The notes under the pieces: generated by a model
The model's input: the letters and a program-made list of their open reading frames with translations, nothing else
Databases searched by the model: none
Told to the model about the DNA's origin: nothing
Position numbers and translations under genes: made by a program
Shown here: piece after piece, positions 1 through 9,047 of the stretch
How positions within the stretch are numbered: position 1 is the stretch's first letter
Layout: each line of letters begins with the position of its first letter
NCBI GenBank assembly: GCA_001603075.1
Contig: LVBB01000069.1
Location: forward strand, 1 to 64,000
Reading direction: 5' to 3'
Origin: Phycisphaerales bacterium Planc_01
GTDB taxonomy: Bacteria > Planctomycetota > Phycisphaerae > Sedimentisphaerales > Anaerobacaceae
Length of the DNA stretch: 64,000 bases

Positions 1-234
1 GATGCGGGGATCATCCTTCTTTGTCAACGAACCGCCGGCCATATTGGGACTGTCCCTGAGCATCGTGGCGAACTTGTAGAGCCCAAAGCTCCGCCCGCCT
101 TTACCGATCCGTTCCTGGCGGTAGAAGACATGCCCTTCACCGGTGCATCGCAAGATGATGACTACGGGGATCAGCAGCGGAGACAACACGACCAGGGCTG
201 CAGACGACAAGAGAATATCAAACGCTCGCTTCAT
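1..234 (-). CDS. Initiating sugar transferase of the exopolysaccharide locus (WcaJ/PglC-type), 3' end cut by the window
   Basis: Seventy-eight residues are visible and the frame stays open at base 1. The protein starts MKRAFDILLSSAALVVLSPL, the N-terminal membrane hairpin of bacterial sugar transferases (PF02397), followed by YRQERIG and LYKFATM, which match the family's QERVG...YKFRSM block. Such enzymes move a sugar 1-phosphate from a UDP-sugar to undecaprenyl phosphate and so start the repeat unit. It lies 24 bp after the dehydratase gene in the same direction. The 4,6-dehydratase and DegT aminotransferase upstream suggest a 4-amino-4,6-dideoxy-HexNAc phosphate donor; that substrate is an inference. 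The catalytic C-terminal part is outside the window. Confidence 0.88.
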   Translation of the reverse strand, partial: MKRAFDILLSSAALVVLSPLLIPVVIILRCTGEGHVFYRQERIGKGGRSFGLYKFATMLRDSPNMAGGSLTKKDDPRI

Positions 235-258
235 CTTACGGCTCCTCCGAATCCAGGA

Positions 259-1467
259 CTACATTCGGCCGTCGAGGCTCTTGTTCCGTTCGTCATGTAC
301 AAATTCAGGAAGAGTCTGCCGGAAAAGGGCAACCAGCTCCGGTTTTGTCCACCTGCCGGAGGAACGCATTCGGGTGATCTCGGCGGAGAACCGCTCCAAC
401 TGGCACTGGTCCGGGACAGACTCGTTCTTGATTACGCCAATGCTCCTGAACCTGTGCAGGTCGAGCGCGTCTGTCTCGGTGGTGAACTCCTCGAAGCCCT
501 TCTCACCGGTCGTATCGCTGCGGAAGAAGTGGCACGGCCATTGGCCCTTCTTCGTCAGCTCATCCACACGGGCGCGAGCCTCATCCTCGCTTGCGCACTC
601 ACACGGCTCGTACCCCATCCCCGACAAGTACCGCCGTGCAACGTCGGCAAATGTGATCAGGTGAAGCCGTTCGCTGAGCTTGGGAAAGAGATTGTCCCGA
701 TTTTCTCCGAGCAAGCAGGACATCAGGCACAGCTCACCCGACTCCTGTGGGGTGATGAAATACCTGCGCACATCGCACGGAGCAGACAACGGCTGTCGCT
801 TGGCCATGCGCTGGCGGAAGCCGTGAAGCAGACTGCCATCGGAGAACGCGACATTGGCGAAGCGGGCCGTCGAAACAGGAATCCGCTCGCTCCAACCCAC
901 CAGGAACATCTCCATGATCCGCTTCGAGGCGCCCATCATGTTCACCGGATTCGTCGCTTTGTCCGTAGAGACACAGAAGTACTTTCGTGCCCCTTGCTCG
1001 ACGGCATGGCCGACGGTGTGGTTTGTGTTGAGGATGTTCACCTCAACCATGCGCATAAGAGTGTAGGGGTCGCGCTCGCTGCGGACGTGCTTGAGGGCCG
1101 AGAGATTCAGGATATAGTCGAATGGCCCCTCATGACGGAGGAATACATCGAATTCCCGTGAGCCGCAATCGAGGATGAACGTGCGGAAGTCGCCCTCAAT
1201 ATATCCGAGCGAGCTTCGCAGGTCGCGCACGAGTTCGACCATGTTGTTCTCGCTGAGATCCACCACACAGAGCCGTTTGGGGCTTCGCTTGAAGAGTTCC
1301 TTGACCACGGCCTGGCCAATCGACCCGGCTCCACCAATGACCAGAAAGGAACCCTCCTGCACCTGTGCGGAAATCTGCGGTTCCCAGGCGGCAATATCCT
1401 CGCGGAAGAGCGGCACATCGCGACCGATCAGCGAAAGACAGTCATTCACAAGTTGCCAGTTCTCCAT
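259..1467 (-). CDS. CapD/FlaA1-family UDP-HexNAc 4,6-dehydratase (soluble short-chain dehydrogenase)
   Basis: 402 residues. The nucleotide-binding GGAGSIGQ lies at about 45-52, the family motif NLSALKHV near 121-128, and the catalytic segment STDKATNPVNMMGASK at 167-182. As in WbpM-type dehydratases, Met sits where classical short-chain dehydrogenases have Tyr (MxxxK), and Asp-Lys of STDK would do the acid-base chemistry. The family converts UDP-GlcNAc-type sugars to the 4-keto-6-deoxy form, the substrate of the aminotransferase just upstream. There are no membrane helices, unlike WbpM or PglF. The C-terminal extension of about 130 residues is seen in the longer members of this family. Confidence 0.85.
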   Translation of the reverse strand: MENWQLVNDCLSLIGRDVPLFREDIAAWEPQISAQVQEGSFLVIGGAGSIGQAVVKELFKRSPKRLCVVDLSENNMVELVRDLRSSLGYIEGDFRTFILDCGSREFDVFLRHEGPFDYILNLSALKHVRSERDPYTLMRMVEVNILNTNHTVGHAVEQGARKYFCVSTDKATNPVNMMGASKRIMEMFLVGWSERIPVSTARFANVAFSDGSLLHGFRQRMAKRQPLSAPCDVRRYFITPQESGELCLMSCLLGENRDNLFPKLSERLHLITFADVARRYLSGMGYEPCECASEDEARARVDELTKKGQWPCHFFRSDTTGEKGFEEFTTETDALDLHRFRSIGVIKNESVPDQCQLERFSAEITRMRSSGRWTKPELVALFRQTLPEFVHDERNKSLDGRM

Positions 1468-1521
1468 TGTCGCTTCCGGTGATGGGCAATCGACACCCCA
1501 TACTCTGCTTCGCTTGACACA

Positions 1522-2682
1522 CTATGCGATGATCTTCTTCAGGGTATCGCAGACGTATTCGACCTGGTCAAATGTCATCGTGGGAAACAGGGGCAGCGTA
1601 AGTTCTCTGGCCGAGATATCCGAGGCGATTGCTGTCTCGCCCAAGCCCCCGTCTCGATAGGCCGTGAACTCCTGGAACGCGGGATAGTGGATACTCGACT
1701 GAATGCCATGCTCGATAAGCCCGTCGATCACTGCCTTGCGGTCCAGGGACTCGTGCAGCAACACAGGGAAGATATGGTAGCTCGGCGTCCCCAGACAATA
1801 GTGCCGGAAGGGAATGTGGATGTCGCGGACACCGTTCAAAAGATCGAAGTACCGGGCAGCAAGCCTTCCTCTGTGTCGATTCGCCTCCGGCAGCTTCTCC
1901 AACTGGACAAGCCCGATGGCCGCCCGGATCTCGTCCATCCGGTAATTCAAGCCCGGCTCGACCACGTCGTATGAAATCGCTCGGCCCGTATACCGGTCCA
2001 ACGTGAGACTCGTCATGCCGTGGGAGCGAAGATGCCTGATCCTCTCATGCATCTCCTGCGTCCGCGTGACCACCATCCCGCCTTCGCCGATGGAGAGGTT
2101 CTTGTTCGTGAAGAAGCTGAAGGCACCGATATCCCCTATTGTTCCGCAGGCCTTGCCCTTGTAGTCCGCTCCCGGCGCGTGGGCGGCATCCTCGATCAGT
2201 GCAATGGGCCTGCCATTGGACTTGTCCCGCACAGCGGATAAGATGGCATCCATATCGCAGGCATAGCCGCCGTAATGAACGATCAACACAGCCTTCGTTT
2301 GCAGAGTGATCGCGGCAGCGACCCCCTCAGGCGAGATATTCCAGTCATCATACGATGTACAGTCCACCAGGATTGGCTCGGCGCCGACGAGCCGCACAAC
2401 GTTGATATCGGCGACAAACGTCAGCGATGGGATGATCACCTCATCCCCCGGTCCCACTCCCGCCGCCAGCAGTGCCATATGCAATGCCGCCGTGCCGTTT
2501 GCTACGGCCGTACAAGAGGCCCCATCGCCAAGGAAGTCACCGAAGGAGCTTTCAAAAGTCCTCGTCCTTTCCCCCATCGTGATCCAGGCGCTGCGGATCA
2601 CGTCCACGGCGGCCTGGACTTCACGGTCGTCGTAGTTCAGTTCAAAGAGTTGAACTTGCCACATGGGGATGCTTTCTCTCAC
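1522..2682 (-). CDS. DegT/DnrJ/EryC1/StrS-family PLP-dependent sugar aminotransferase
   Basis: 386 residues from a GTG that overlaps the stop of the upstream glycosyltransferase (GTGA); an ATG six codons in (MWQVQLFELNY) is an equally good start. ANGTAALHMALLAAGVGPGDEV, the EDAAHAPG aspartate near 165 and the Schiff-base lysine in FTNKNLSIGEGG (about Lys194) are all present. The family transaminates 4-keto (or 3-keto) nucleotide sugars. Next to a CapD-type dehydratase and a sugar transferase it most likely makes a UDP-4-amino-4,6-dideoxy sugar. The exact sugar cannot be read from the sequence. Confidence 0.88.
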   Translation of the reverse strand: MRESIPMWQVQLFELNYDDREVQAAVDVIRSAWITMGERTRTFESSFGDFLGDGASCTAVANGTAALHMALLAAGVGPGDEVIIPSLTFVADINVVRLVGAEPILVDCTSYDDWNISPEGVAAAITLQTKAVLIVHYGGYACDMDAILSAVRDKSNGRPIALIEDAAHAPGADYKGKACGTIGDIGAFSFFTNKNLSIGEGGMVVTRTQEMHERIRHLRSHGMTSLTLDRYTGRAISYDVVEPGLNYRMDEIRAAIGLVQLEKLPEANRHRGRLAARYFDLLNGVRDIHIPFRHYCLGTPSYHIFPVLLHESLDRKAVIDGLIEHGIQSSIHYPAFQEFTAYRDGGLGETAIASDISARELTLPLFPTMTFDQVEYVCDTLKKIIA

Positions 2683-3698
2683 CGTGATATGGCTATGCTC
2701 TTGTTGCTCTTCTTTCGCAGAATCAGAAAATCGATTATTCCTGCCAGGTAGCCCACACCATAGGCCACGTGCTGAACCAGATGAGCGTACATCGTCAATA
2801 TACAGACCACGCCTGTCCTACTCGCGTGCCACGAGAAGCACAGATTGGCCACCAGATAACAGGTCACCCCCGCCAGGACAAACAGCCCCCATGCCGGACT
2901 CCATGGGATCAGAACACCGCCCAGAAGCAACAGGACGAACGCTACCGGTACGAACTGCCTCAATGTTGCGGGCGATCCGAGTCTCTTGTTCACCAAAGGC
3001 TTGAAGTAACCATACTGATAGAACATCCGGAACAGCTTCGCATATGTGTCGCGCGCATAGTACCTGACGACGACATCGGGCACGACATAGAGTTTCATCC
3101 CATGCTTCCTCATTCTGGCATTGAACTCATCATCCTGATTCCTCACCAAATCTTCGTCAAAGAGGCCGATCCGGTCAAAGACCTCTCGTCGGAAACACCC
3201 GAATGGCACGGTGTCAACCTCGCGCACGCGAGCTGTCCCAATCCGAAAGTGTGAGTTTCCCACTCCAAATGGATTGCTCATAGATATGGCAATCGCTCCT
3301 GCTTTTCGTGAATCATTCGGAGGCACGGTCTCGAGCAGGCCGCCGACGTTATCTGCCTTCAACTCCCGGAGGTATCTGATGAGCGAGGACACGTAACTCT
3401 CAGAATACGACGCGTGACAGTCTATCCGAATAATGATATCACCCTTGGCGCAACGAATCGCTCGATTCAGCCCGGTTGAGACAATACGCTCGGGGTTCTC
3501 GATCACCATAAGGGCAGGATTCCTCGCCTTGATTTCTTCCAGGAGCATCCTTGTGGAATCGCCTGACATCCCATCGGCCACAATGATCTCAAGCAACTCT
3601 TTCGGATAATCCTGGGCCTCAAGCGACGCGACTACGCTGAAGAGATACTCCTCTTCGTTCCGAACAGGCATGATTATGGATACTCTCGGCACATTCAT
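2679..3698 (-). CDS. Family 2 glycosyltransferase with C-terminal membrane helices (ExoA-like)
   Basis: 339 residues. The N-terminus VSIIMPVRNEEEYL and the nucleotide-sugar motif ADGMSGDS near 41 define a GT-A fold GT2 enzyme. QDDEFNARM is the usual catalytic-region signature. Residues about 250-325 form two or three hydrophobic helices ending in a basic tail, so the protein is probably anchored on the cytoplasmic face of the inner membrane, as in ExoA of succinoglycan synthesis. It overlaps the aminotransferase start by 4 bp and is presumably co-translated with it. Donor and acceptor sugars are unknown. Confidence 0.85.
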   Translation of the reverse strand: MNVPRVSIIMPVRNEEEYLFSVVASLEAQDYPKELLEIIVADGMSGDSTRMLLEEIKARNPALMVIENPERIVSTGLNRAIRCAKGDIIIRIDCHASYSESYVSSLIRYLRELKADNVGGLLETVPPNDSRKAGAIAISMSNPFGVGNSHFRIGTARVREVDTVPFGCFRREVFDRIGLFDEDLVRNQDDEFNARMRKHGMKLYVVPDVVVRYYARDTYAKLFRMFYQYGYFKPLVNKRLGSPATLRQFVPVAFVLLLLGGVLIPWSPAWGLFVLAGVTCYLVANLCFSWHASRTGVVCILTMYAHLVQHVAYGVGYLAGIIDFLILRKKSNKSIAISR

Positions 3699-3740
3699 GT
3701 CGAATAGCCGGCATCGCGAACTGAGAGGCCCCGCAGCATG

Positions 3741-4340
3741 TCAGTCTTCCCAGCCGCGTTGTGCACCGTCGTGCTTGGCTGCACCGGAGATGCGGCATTC
3801 CGCTTCGATCTCGCGGAGTAGGCGTCTGGCCTGTCGTGTGGACAGGCCCCAGTACTGGGAGGCAGCCAATCGGTGGAAGATACTCTCCGGGAGCCTGCGG
3901 CAGTGTACCTTTGCCGGAATACCGAAGCACACCGTGTTCTCCGGCACGTCCTTGTTCACAAACGAAAGGGCTCCAATGATCGCGCCGTCGCCAACCGTGA
4001 CTCCCTGCCGAAGGACCGCGCCCGCGCCGATCCACACATCATGACCCACCGTGGTCGTCTTGTCATCCACGCATTGGTCGCTCAGCCTCCGGGAGGTGCT
4101 GTACCACCAATACGAATGCTCCATCCCACCGATCTGGACACCGGGTGCAATGGAGCAATAATTCCCTATGACAGCCCCATTCAGGATGGCGTTGCGTCCG
4201 ATATATGTATACTGCCCCACCTTGCACCTGTTCATACACACTCCGGAACACACACGCGCCAGGATCGAGACTCTGTTTCTCTTCCACACATTCGCAGGAA
4301 GACAGGCCAGACTCCTCAACATGAAGAAGACTCCTCTCAT
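3741..4340 (-). CDS. Left-handed beta-helix (hexapeptide repeat) acyltransferase, CatB/WbbJ-like
   Basis: About 199 residues from the ATG at 4340. The open frame runs further up, but that part overlaps the preceding glycosyltransferase. Hexapeptide repeats are clear (VGQYTYIGRNAILNGAVIG and VGHDVWIGAGAVLRQGVTVG), and FGIPAK is the classic C-terminal motif of these trimers. The loop ending in HSY and the downstream VGHDVWIG resemble CatB-like xenobiotic and O-antigen acetyltransferases. In this locus it probably O-acetylates (or acylates) a sugar of the repeat unit using acetyl-CoA. The alternative in-frame ATG at 4367 cannot be excluded. Confidence 0.8.
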   Translation of the reverse strand: MRGVFFMLRSLACLPANVWKRNRVSILARVCSGVCMNRCKVGQYTYIGRNAILNGAVIGNYCSIAPGVQIGGMEHSYWWYSTSRRLSDQCVDDKTTTVGHDVWIGAGAVLRQGVTVGDGAIIGALSFVNKDVPENTVCFGIPAKVHCRRLPESIFHRLAASQYWGLSTRQARRLLREIEAECRISGAAKHDGAQRGWED

Positions 4341-4371
4341 GTTATCACGCCAGGCGCACCCGTGCATCGCG

Positions 4372-5355
4372 CTACCGTTGGCCATCAAGCGCATCACGAT
4401 ATAGGCGCACGAGTCTCGTGGCGATAAGCGGCACAGCCATGCGTTCGACATGTCTCCGGAGATCACTTGGGCGAGATCGCGAAAGCACGTCCGCCAAGCA
4501 CCGCGCAAGGGCCTTCGGGTCGGGATCGGCCACGTGGCAAGCCGGTTCCACCCGAGCGATGTCACCCACATCGCTTACATCCGTGCTGACAAATGGCACA
4601 TTGCAGGCAAGCGACTCCTTTACAATGTTGGGCCATCCCTCATGGGTGGAGGTCAGGAGCAGCACGTCACACGCATTGATGAAGACCGGCACCTCATCGT
4701 GCGGCCGATCCGTGAGAGTCTTCAGTTTCACCTGCGGCAGAACCCTCTGCAACTCTCTCACCGCCGCCTGCGCCAGCCACGGACGCTTGAGGGGGTTCTG
4801 GCCAAGCACCGACGAAAACAGAACCCAAGGCGAAGAATCGTCTCCGGCTCCAAGAAGACGACGCGCATCGGCGCGATTCATCGGCTTGAAACACGCAAGA
4901 TCCACACCGCTGGGAAGACTCTCACAGCGGAGCTCCGGCATCTCCTGCAAGACCTCCGCCCGCATGCGATTGGACACCGTGATTACCATATCGAATCGAC
5001 GCAGGCAGGCCCGCGTCATCTTGCGTGACAGCAACCAGTGAAGCCGCCCCTTGAACGTCGGCGAGTCCCATCCGTACCAGTCCGAGCCGCGAAGCGTAAC
5101 CACCCGTCGCCCCGCCAGACGTGACGAGAACATCGCGCACCCGGAGCCGTACTGCGCATGTACAAGATCACATGTCCTTGCCTGATTTCTAACGTCCGGG
5201 GAGGGGCGCAGAATGCGCCACGAGCGGCATTCCGCGTGGGCGCCGATCATTCGTATGTCGACCCCTTGACGACGCACGCCATCTGCCAGCACATGCATGA
5301 ACACACCGCTACATGATGGATGGGATGGAAATGTGTGTATCCACGCTACCTTCAT
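4372..5355 (-). CDS. Family 4 (GT-B) glycosyltransferase
   Basis: About 327 residues. I chose the ATG at 5355 because MKVAWIHTFPSHPSCSGVF is a normal GT4 beginning; the frame is open to 5415. The N-terminal Rossmann half carries DLVHAQYGSG. The C-terminal half has TSTHEGWPNIVKESLACNVP, the EGxPNxxxE form of the EX7E donor-binding motif. It sits 63 bp after the polymerase-like gene and 31 bp before the acyltransferase. Retaining transfer to the growing lipid-linked repeat unit is the likely role. The donor is unknown. Confidence 0.83.
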   Translation of the reverse strand: MKVAWIHTFPSHPSCSGVFMHVLADGVRRQGVDIRMIGAHAECRSWRILRPSPDVRNQARTCDLVHAQYGSGCAMFSSRLAGRRVVTLRGSDWYGWDSPTFKGRLHWLLSRKMTRACLRRFDMVITVSNRMRAEVLQEMPELRCESLPSGVDLACFKPMNRADARRLLGAGDDSSPWVLFSSVLGQNPLKRPWLAQAAVRELQRVLPQVKLKTLTDRPHDEVPVFINACDVLLLTSTHEGWPNIVKESLACNVPFVSTDVSDVGDIARVEPACHVADPDPKALARCLADVLSRSRPSDLRRHVERMAVPLIATRLVRLYRDALDGQR

Positions 5356-5418
5356 GTCGTCATCACCAGCATATTGTGGAGGTCGGACTAGCGCCAATGG
5401 CAGCCAATTGCACACCCC

Positions 5419-6897
5419 TCATATGGACCGCCCCACCTCGTGGTCGAGTTCACCAAGAGCCAGTTGTTCCCTGCAGAAATGGTTCGACGCAAGGCTGATG
5501 CCAATGAAATACCACACCATCTCGCGCCATTGCCACGACAATGACAGACCGGCACACAAGAGCACCCCCAGACCGATCGTCGGCACGCTCAGGAGAAGCT
5601 CCGGCCGTCTGTCGGGCATCGCTCTCCGTAGCAAAAGAAGACATCGCAGCGCTCGCCACAGGATCGCCGACAGCATGGCAAAACCCACACTGCCAAGGCG
5701 CACGAGTATTTCCAGATACAGATTGTGAATCGCGATGAATCGGCCTGTGCGGGATTCCATGGTCATCATGCTCGTATAGGGTGAATTCCCGTGGCCGAGA
5801 ACGGGCTTCTCCAGAAACGCCTCACACGCCGCACCAAACAGTTCCCACCGGCCGCTCGTCGCACTGATATACTGGCCGTCGTAGTTGTATCGCTGGAAGA
5901 ACCTCACAAACAGACCGGACACGTTTACCATGTCCGCCCGCATCATGATCGCCACTCCGACGGCAGCAAGCGCCCCTGCGCGAACGACCTTTCGGCGGTC
6001 TCGGCCAGTGCAGACAACGCAAAATATGCCGAACAACATAATGAAGCACAAGGCCCCGCCCCTCGACACCGTCGCCGAGACAGTGGCCCCAGCGGCACCG
6101 ATCGCGGCCAACCCCAACAAGCCAGCCCCTCTGAGCTGGCCTGTGACAAGGAGATACAAGGCAAACGCGCAGAGCGCCGAGAGCATGGAAGAGAACTCGT
6201 TCGGATCTGTCCCTTGAAAAGAGGAACGAGTCACAGCGTCGCCGGTGTGATCCGAAGGTCCCGTAACAGCGAAATAGACTGTTATGACGATTATCGCCAC
6301 GCTGATGCACAAAGCGGACAGATGAAGGCTTTCCACAAAGTACAATCGTCCCTTCAGTTTCAGGAACTCGTAGAGGCATAGCGCCATGATGATCTTCGGA
6401 AACACGGCTTCGACGTTCCAGAGCAGCGATCGCGCCACGGTATTCAGATTCTCGAACGCTCTGTCTCTGAGTTCATACGCTCCGCCGGGGAACTCTCCAT
6501 TGACCGCCCCCACAACGGTGATAGCCAAGAAACCGACCACCCACAACGACTCGCGATCATAGTCCCCGCTGCGATGCCTGCGCCATCGGAACAGGTGAAT
6601 ACAACAATAGATCACCACAACACCCGCGAGCAGCTTCGTAATCGTGACGCTCTCAACGGACACCAGGATGGTCTCGATCGCGGGACTGATCAGCATGGAC
6701 GGAATGATGAATCGCTCGTCCCACAGAATCAACAGGGAGAACATAACCAATGAAAGAACCGATGATTGAATAAGAACGGACACGGCGACCACGCCGCCAA
6801 AGACACACACCGGAGACACGCTCTGCGTCTTCCAATAGAGTCCGCTGTCCATACAGACTGGACTTTGTGCTCGGATGGTATTCATCGGCCACATCAT
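5419..6897 (-). CDS. O-antigen polymerase/ligase-like membrane protein (Wzy candidate)
   Basis: About 492 residues from the ATG at 6897; the upstream open frame overlaps the preceding gene and is left out. Around ten hydrophobic segments are separated by short basic loops. A large periplasmic loop ends in LGHGNSPY, and after it comes AIHNLYLEILVRLGSVGF, the HNxxLEIxxxxGxxG signature of the O-antigen ligase domain (PF04932). In the middle of a Wzx/glycosyltransferase cluster it is the best candidate for the polymerase that joins flipped repeat units. A second PF04932-like protein with TPRs lies at 13552-16089, so the division of labour is open. Confidence 0.8.
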   Translation of the reverse strand: MMWPMNTIRAQSPVCMDSGLYWKTQSVSPVCVFGGVVAVSVLIQSSVLSLVMFSLLILWDERFIIPSMLISPAIETILVSVESVTITKLLAGVVVIYCCIHLFRWRRHRSGDYDRESLWVVGFLAITVVGAVNGEFPGGAYELRDRAFENLNTVARSLLWNVEAVFPKIIMALCLYEFLKLKGRLYFVESLHLSALCISVAIIVITVYFAVTGPSDHTGDAVTRSSFQGTDPNEFSSMLSALCAFALYLLVTGQLRGAGLLGLAAIGAAGATVSATVSRGGALCFIMLFGIFCVVCTGRDRRKVVRAGALAAVGVAIMMRADMVNVSGLFVRFFQRYNYDGQYISATSGRWELFGAACEAFLEKPVLGHGNSPYTSMMTMESRTGRFIAIHNLYLEILVRLGSVGFAMLSAILWRALRCLLLLRRAMPDRRPELLLSVPTIGLGVLLCAGLSLSWQWREMVWYFIGISLASNHFCREQLALGELDHEVGRSI

Positions 6898-6901
6898 TTC
6901 G

Positions 6902-8035
6902 TCACACGAACGATACCCTCTGATACAAGTGCAAGTGTTTGCGTGCGCACTCCTCAATGGAGAACTGAGAGGCTTTCTCCGGACCGTTCTGTGAGAACCT
7001 TTGCCGCAACTCGCGGTCCTTCAGGAGCCGGTACATTCCTTCCGAGAGCGCCTCCGGGGAAGACACGGGCACAATCAGACCATTCTCCTCATGATCGACG
7101 ACTTCGCTGTTGCTGCCCGCATCGGTAGCGACGACGGGAATCCCGGACGCCATCGCCTCGAGAAGCGAAATGCTCAGTCCTTCCCAGTTCGATGGCATCA
7201 CGTACACGTCGTACTTCCTGAGCACGTTCGCAATGTCGTCTCGAACACCCTCCAGCCGTATGTCCTGCTCCACTCCTTCCTGCCGAATCGCCTGCTGAAG
7301 CGTCCCTTTGAGTTCTCCGTCTCCGATGATGGTGATCTTCGGAAATGGCTGCAACTCGGCATGATATCGTTCTTTGAGTAGACGCACGGCGGAGATGAGA
7401 GTCCGGTGACCCTTTTGTTCTGTCAGACGGCCAATCGCCACGACTGAGACAGCCCGCGTCCGTATCTCTCTGTCGGGAAAAGCAAATGCGCTCAGGTGGA
7501 TTCCGTTGTAGATGGTGTGAATCTTGCCGGCCGGCACGCCGACTCCGAGCGCGATGTCTTTGACTCTCTTGGAGATCGCGACAAACCCGGAGAATGCCCC
7601 TGCAAAGAGATACCGCACTATCCATGGATGCTTCACCTTTGTGTTGTGGACGGTTTGAATCAGGCGGCTCCGCGCGAAACACATGGACCGGACAACATGA
7701 AATGACACAGACTCAAGGTGTGTGTGAATGATCGCGGGTCCATATCTTCTGGACAGCGTTCTGAGCTTTCTGTCCGTCTGACACCAGTCTTTGTGAGGAC
7801 TCTTTCCGAGGATCTCCACTGGGATACCGTCGCGCGTCAGGTCCGAAATGAACCGCCCTTCAAAAGACATCCTGCTATGATTCGTTGGGTCGATCTGCGC
7901 CATGGCAGTCAACACCCAAAGGGCAACATCCCCCCCCTGCCTCTTCATCTCCAACAGCAGAGACTTCACAAGGCATTCTGCGCCGCCGGGACCACATGAT
8001 TCTATAACGTGCACGATTCGCGGTGTTGCCTTCAT
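6902..8035 (-). CDS. Family 4 (GT-B) glycosyltransferase
   Basis: About 377 residues from the ATG at 8035, where MKATPRIVHVIESCGPGGAE is the glycine-rich N-terminal acceptor-side loop of GT4 enzymes. The 78 open codons before it overlap the previous gene and look like noise. The donor site is clear: PSNWEGLSISLLEAMASGIP (EX7E) followed by ATDAGSNSEVV. VAIGRLTEQKGH at about 240 starts the C-terminal Rossmann half. It ends 4 bp before the polymerase-like gene. The substrate sugar is unknown. Confidence 0.85.
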   Translation of the reverse strand: MKATPRIVHVIESCGPGGAECLVKSLLLEMKRQGGDVALWVLTAMAQIDPTNHSRMSFEGRFISDLTRDGIPVEILGKSPHKDWCQTDRKLRTLSRRYGPAIIHTHLESVSFHVVRSMCFARSRLIQTVHNTKVKHPWIVRYLFAGAFSGFVAISKRVKDIALGVGVPAGKIHTIYNGIHLSAFAFPDREIRTRAVSVVAIGRLTEQKGHRTLISAVRLLKERYHAELQPFPKITIIGDGELKGTLQQAIRQEGVEQDIRLEGVRDDIANVLRKYDVYVMPSNWEGLSISLLEAMASGIPVVATDAGSNSEVVDHEENGLIVPVSSPEALSEGMYRLLKDRELRQRFSQNGPEKASQFSIEECARKHLHLYQRVSFV

Positions 8036-8075
8036 CAAGAACCCTCTGTCTTCTGCCCCGGCGTGTCCAGACGGG

Positions 8076-9047
8076 TCATCCCCGCTGGAACCGCAATCGC
8101 CACTGCCACATCCAGTGTATGAGATGTGTGGGCAACAGCGAGAGAGCAAACCACCCCCACTTCTTGCACAAGAATCGCTTGGTCTTACAGCACCGCAGCA
8201 ACGCTCGCGCAGTACCCCCTCGGCCCCACAGAACGTGATCTGTCGCCGCGGCGATGGTATACTTCGCACAATACTCCTGCAGGTAATTCCTTTCGGAGTC
8301 TCCGATCAATCCGTCAGAGATTGCCTTTGTCGCCAGTTCCACCAACTGGAAGTTGTCGCCCGAACCACTTCTGGTATTTCTGTTGACACAGCTTCGGCCT
8401 TCTGCTTCCCGGTGATACACGGAACAGACGCAAGCGCTATAGGCAATCGGGTAGTGCAGCGCAATTCGCAGCCACATATGGCCGTCTTCCCCCAGATGCT
8501 CCCCAATCGGAAAGTCGCCAACTCGCTCAAACACATGGCGCGGGACCGCAACGGCCGAAGAACTGAGCTGGCATCCCAGCAGTGCGGCCCTGTAGTAATT
8601 TTCTATGATGCCTTCAGAGTATCGTTTGCCAAAGCCATCGCAAACCAGCCGGGTCACTGCTCCCGAGGGCTTATGAATCTCAGACGCCGTGGCATAGGCA
8701 CCCGCCTCGGGAAAACGGCGCGTCAACCCCACAATCGTCATCAGAAACTCCGGCAACCATTCATCATCGGCGTCGAGAAATGCCGTGAGCGGCGCGCGTG
8801 CCTCCGCAATGCCGCGGTTTCTGGCCGCTGAGACACCGTGATTGCCCTGGTCAATCACACGAATCCGTGGATCGGTATACCCACGCACGAGAACTGGACC
8901 CCCATCTGTAGAACCGTCATTCACGACGATCAGCTCGAAATCAAGGAAGGTCTGGCCCAGGACCGACTCGACGGCCCGGCGAACGTATTTCTCCTTGTTG
9001 TACAACGGTATGATCACACTGACGGCTGGCTCTTGATCACCGCTCAT
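8076..9047 (-). CDS. Family 2 glycosyltransferase
   Basis: 323 residues. The N-terminus has VSVIIPLYNKEKYVRRAVES, VVNDGSTDGG at about 41-50, GVSAARNRGIAEA and the metal-binding FLDADDEW, all canonical for GT2. The C-terminal third is helical and arginine-rich without clear membrane spans. Its first codons overlap the end of the pyruvyl transferase gene by 11 bp. It should add one residue of the repeat unit on the cytoplasmic side of the membrane. Confidence 0.86.
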   Translation of the reverse strand: MSGDQEPAVSVIIPLYNKEKYVRRAVESVLGQTFLDFELIVVNDGSTDGGPVLVRGYTDPRIRVIDQGNHGVSAARNRGIAEARAPLTAFLDADDEWLPEFLMTIVGLTRRFPEAGAYATASEIHKPSGAVTRLVCDGFGKRYSEGIIENYYRAALLGCQLSSSAVAVPRHVFERVGDFPIGEHLGEDGHMWLRIALHYPIAYSACVCSVYHREAEGRSCVNRNTRSGSGDNFQLVELATKAISDGLIGDSERNYLQEYCAKYTIAAATDHVLWGRGGTARALLRCCKTKRFLCKKWGWFALSLLPTHLIHWMWQWRLRFQRG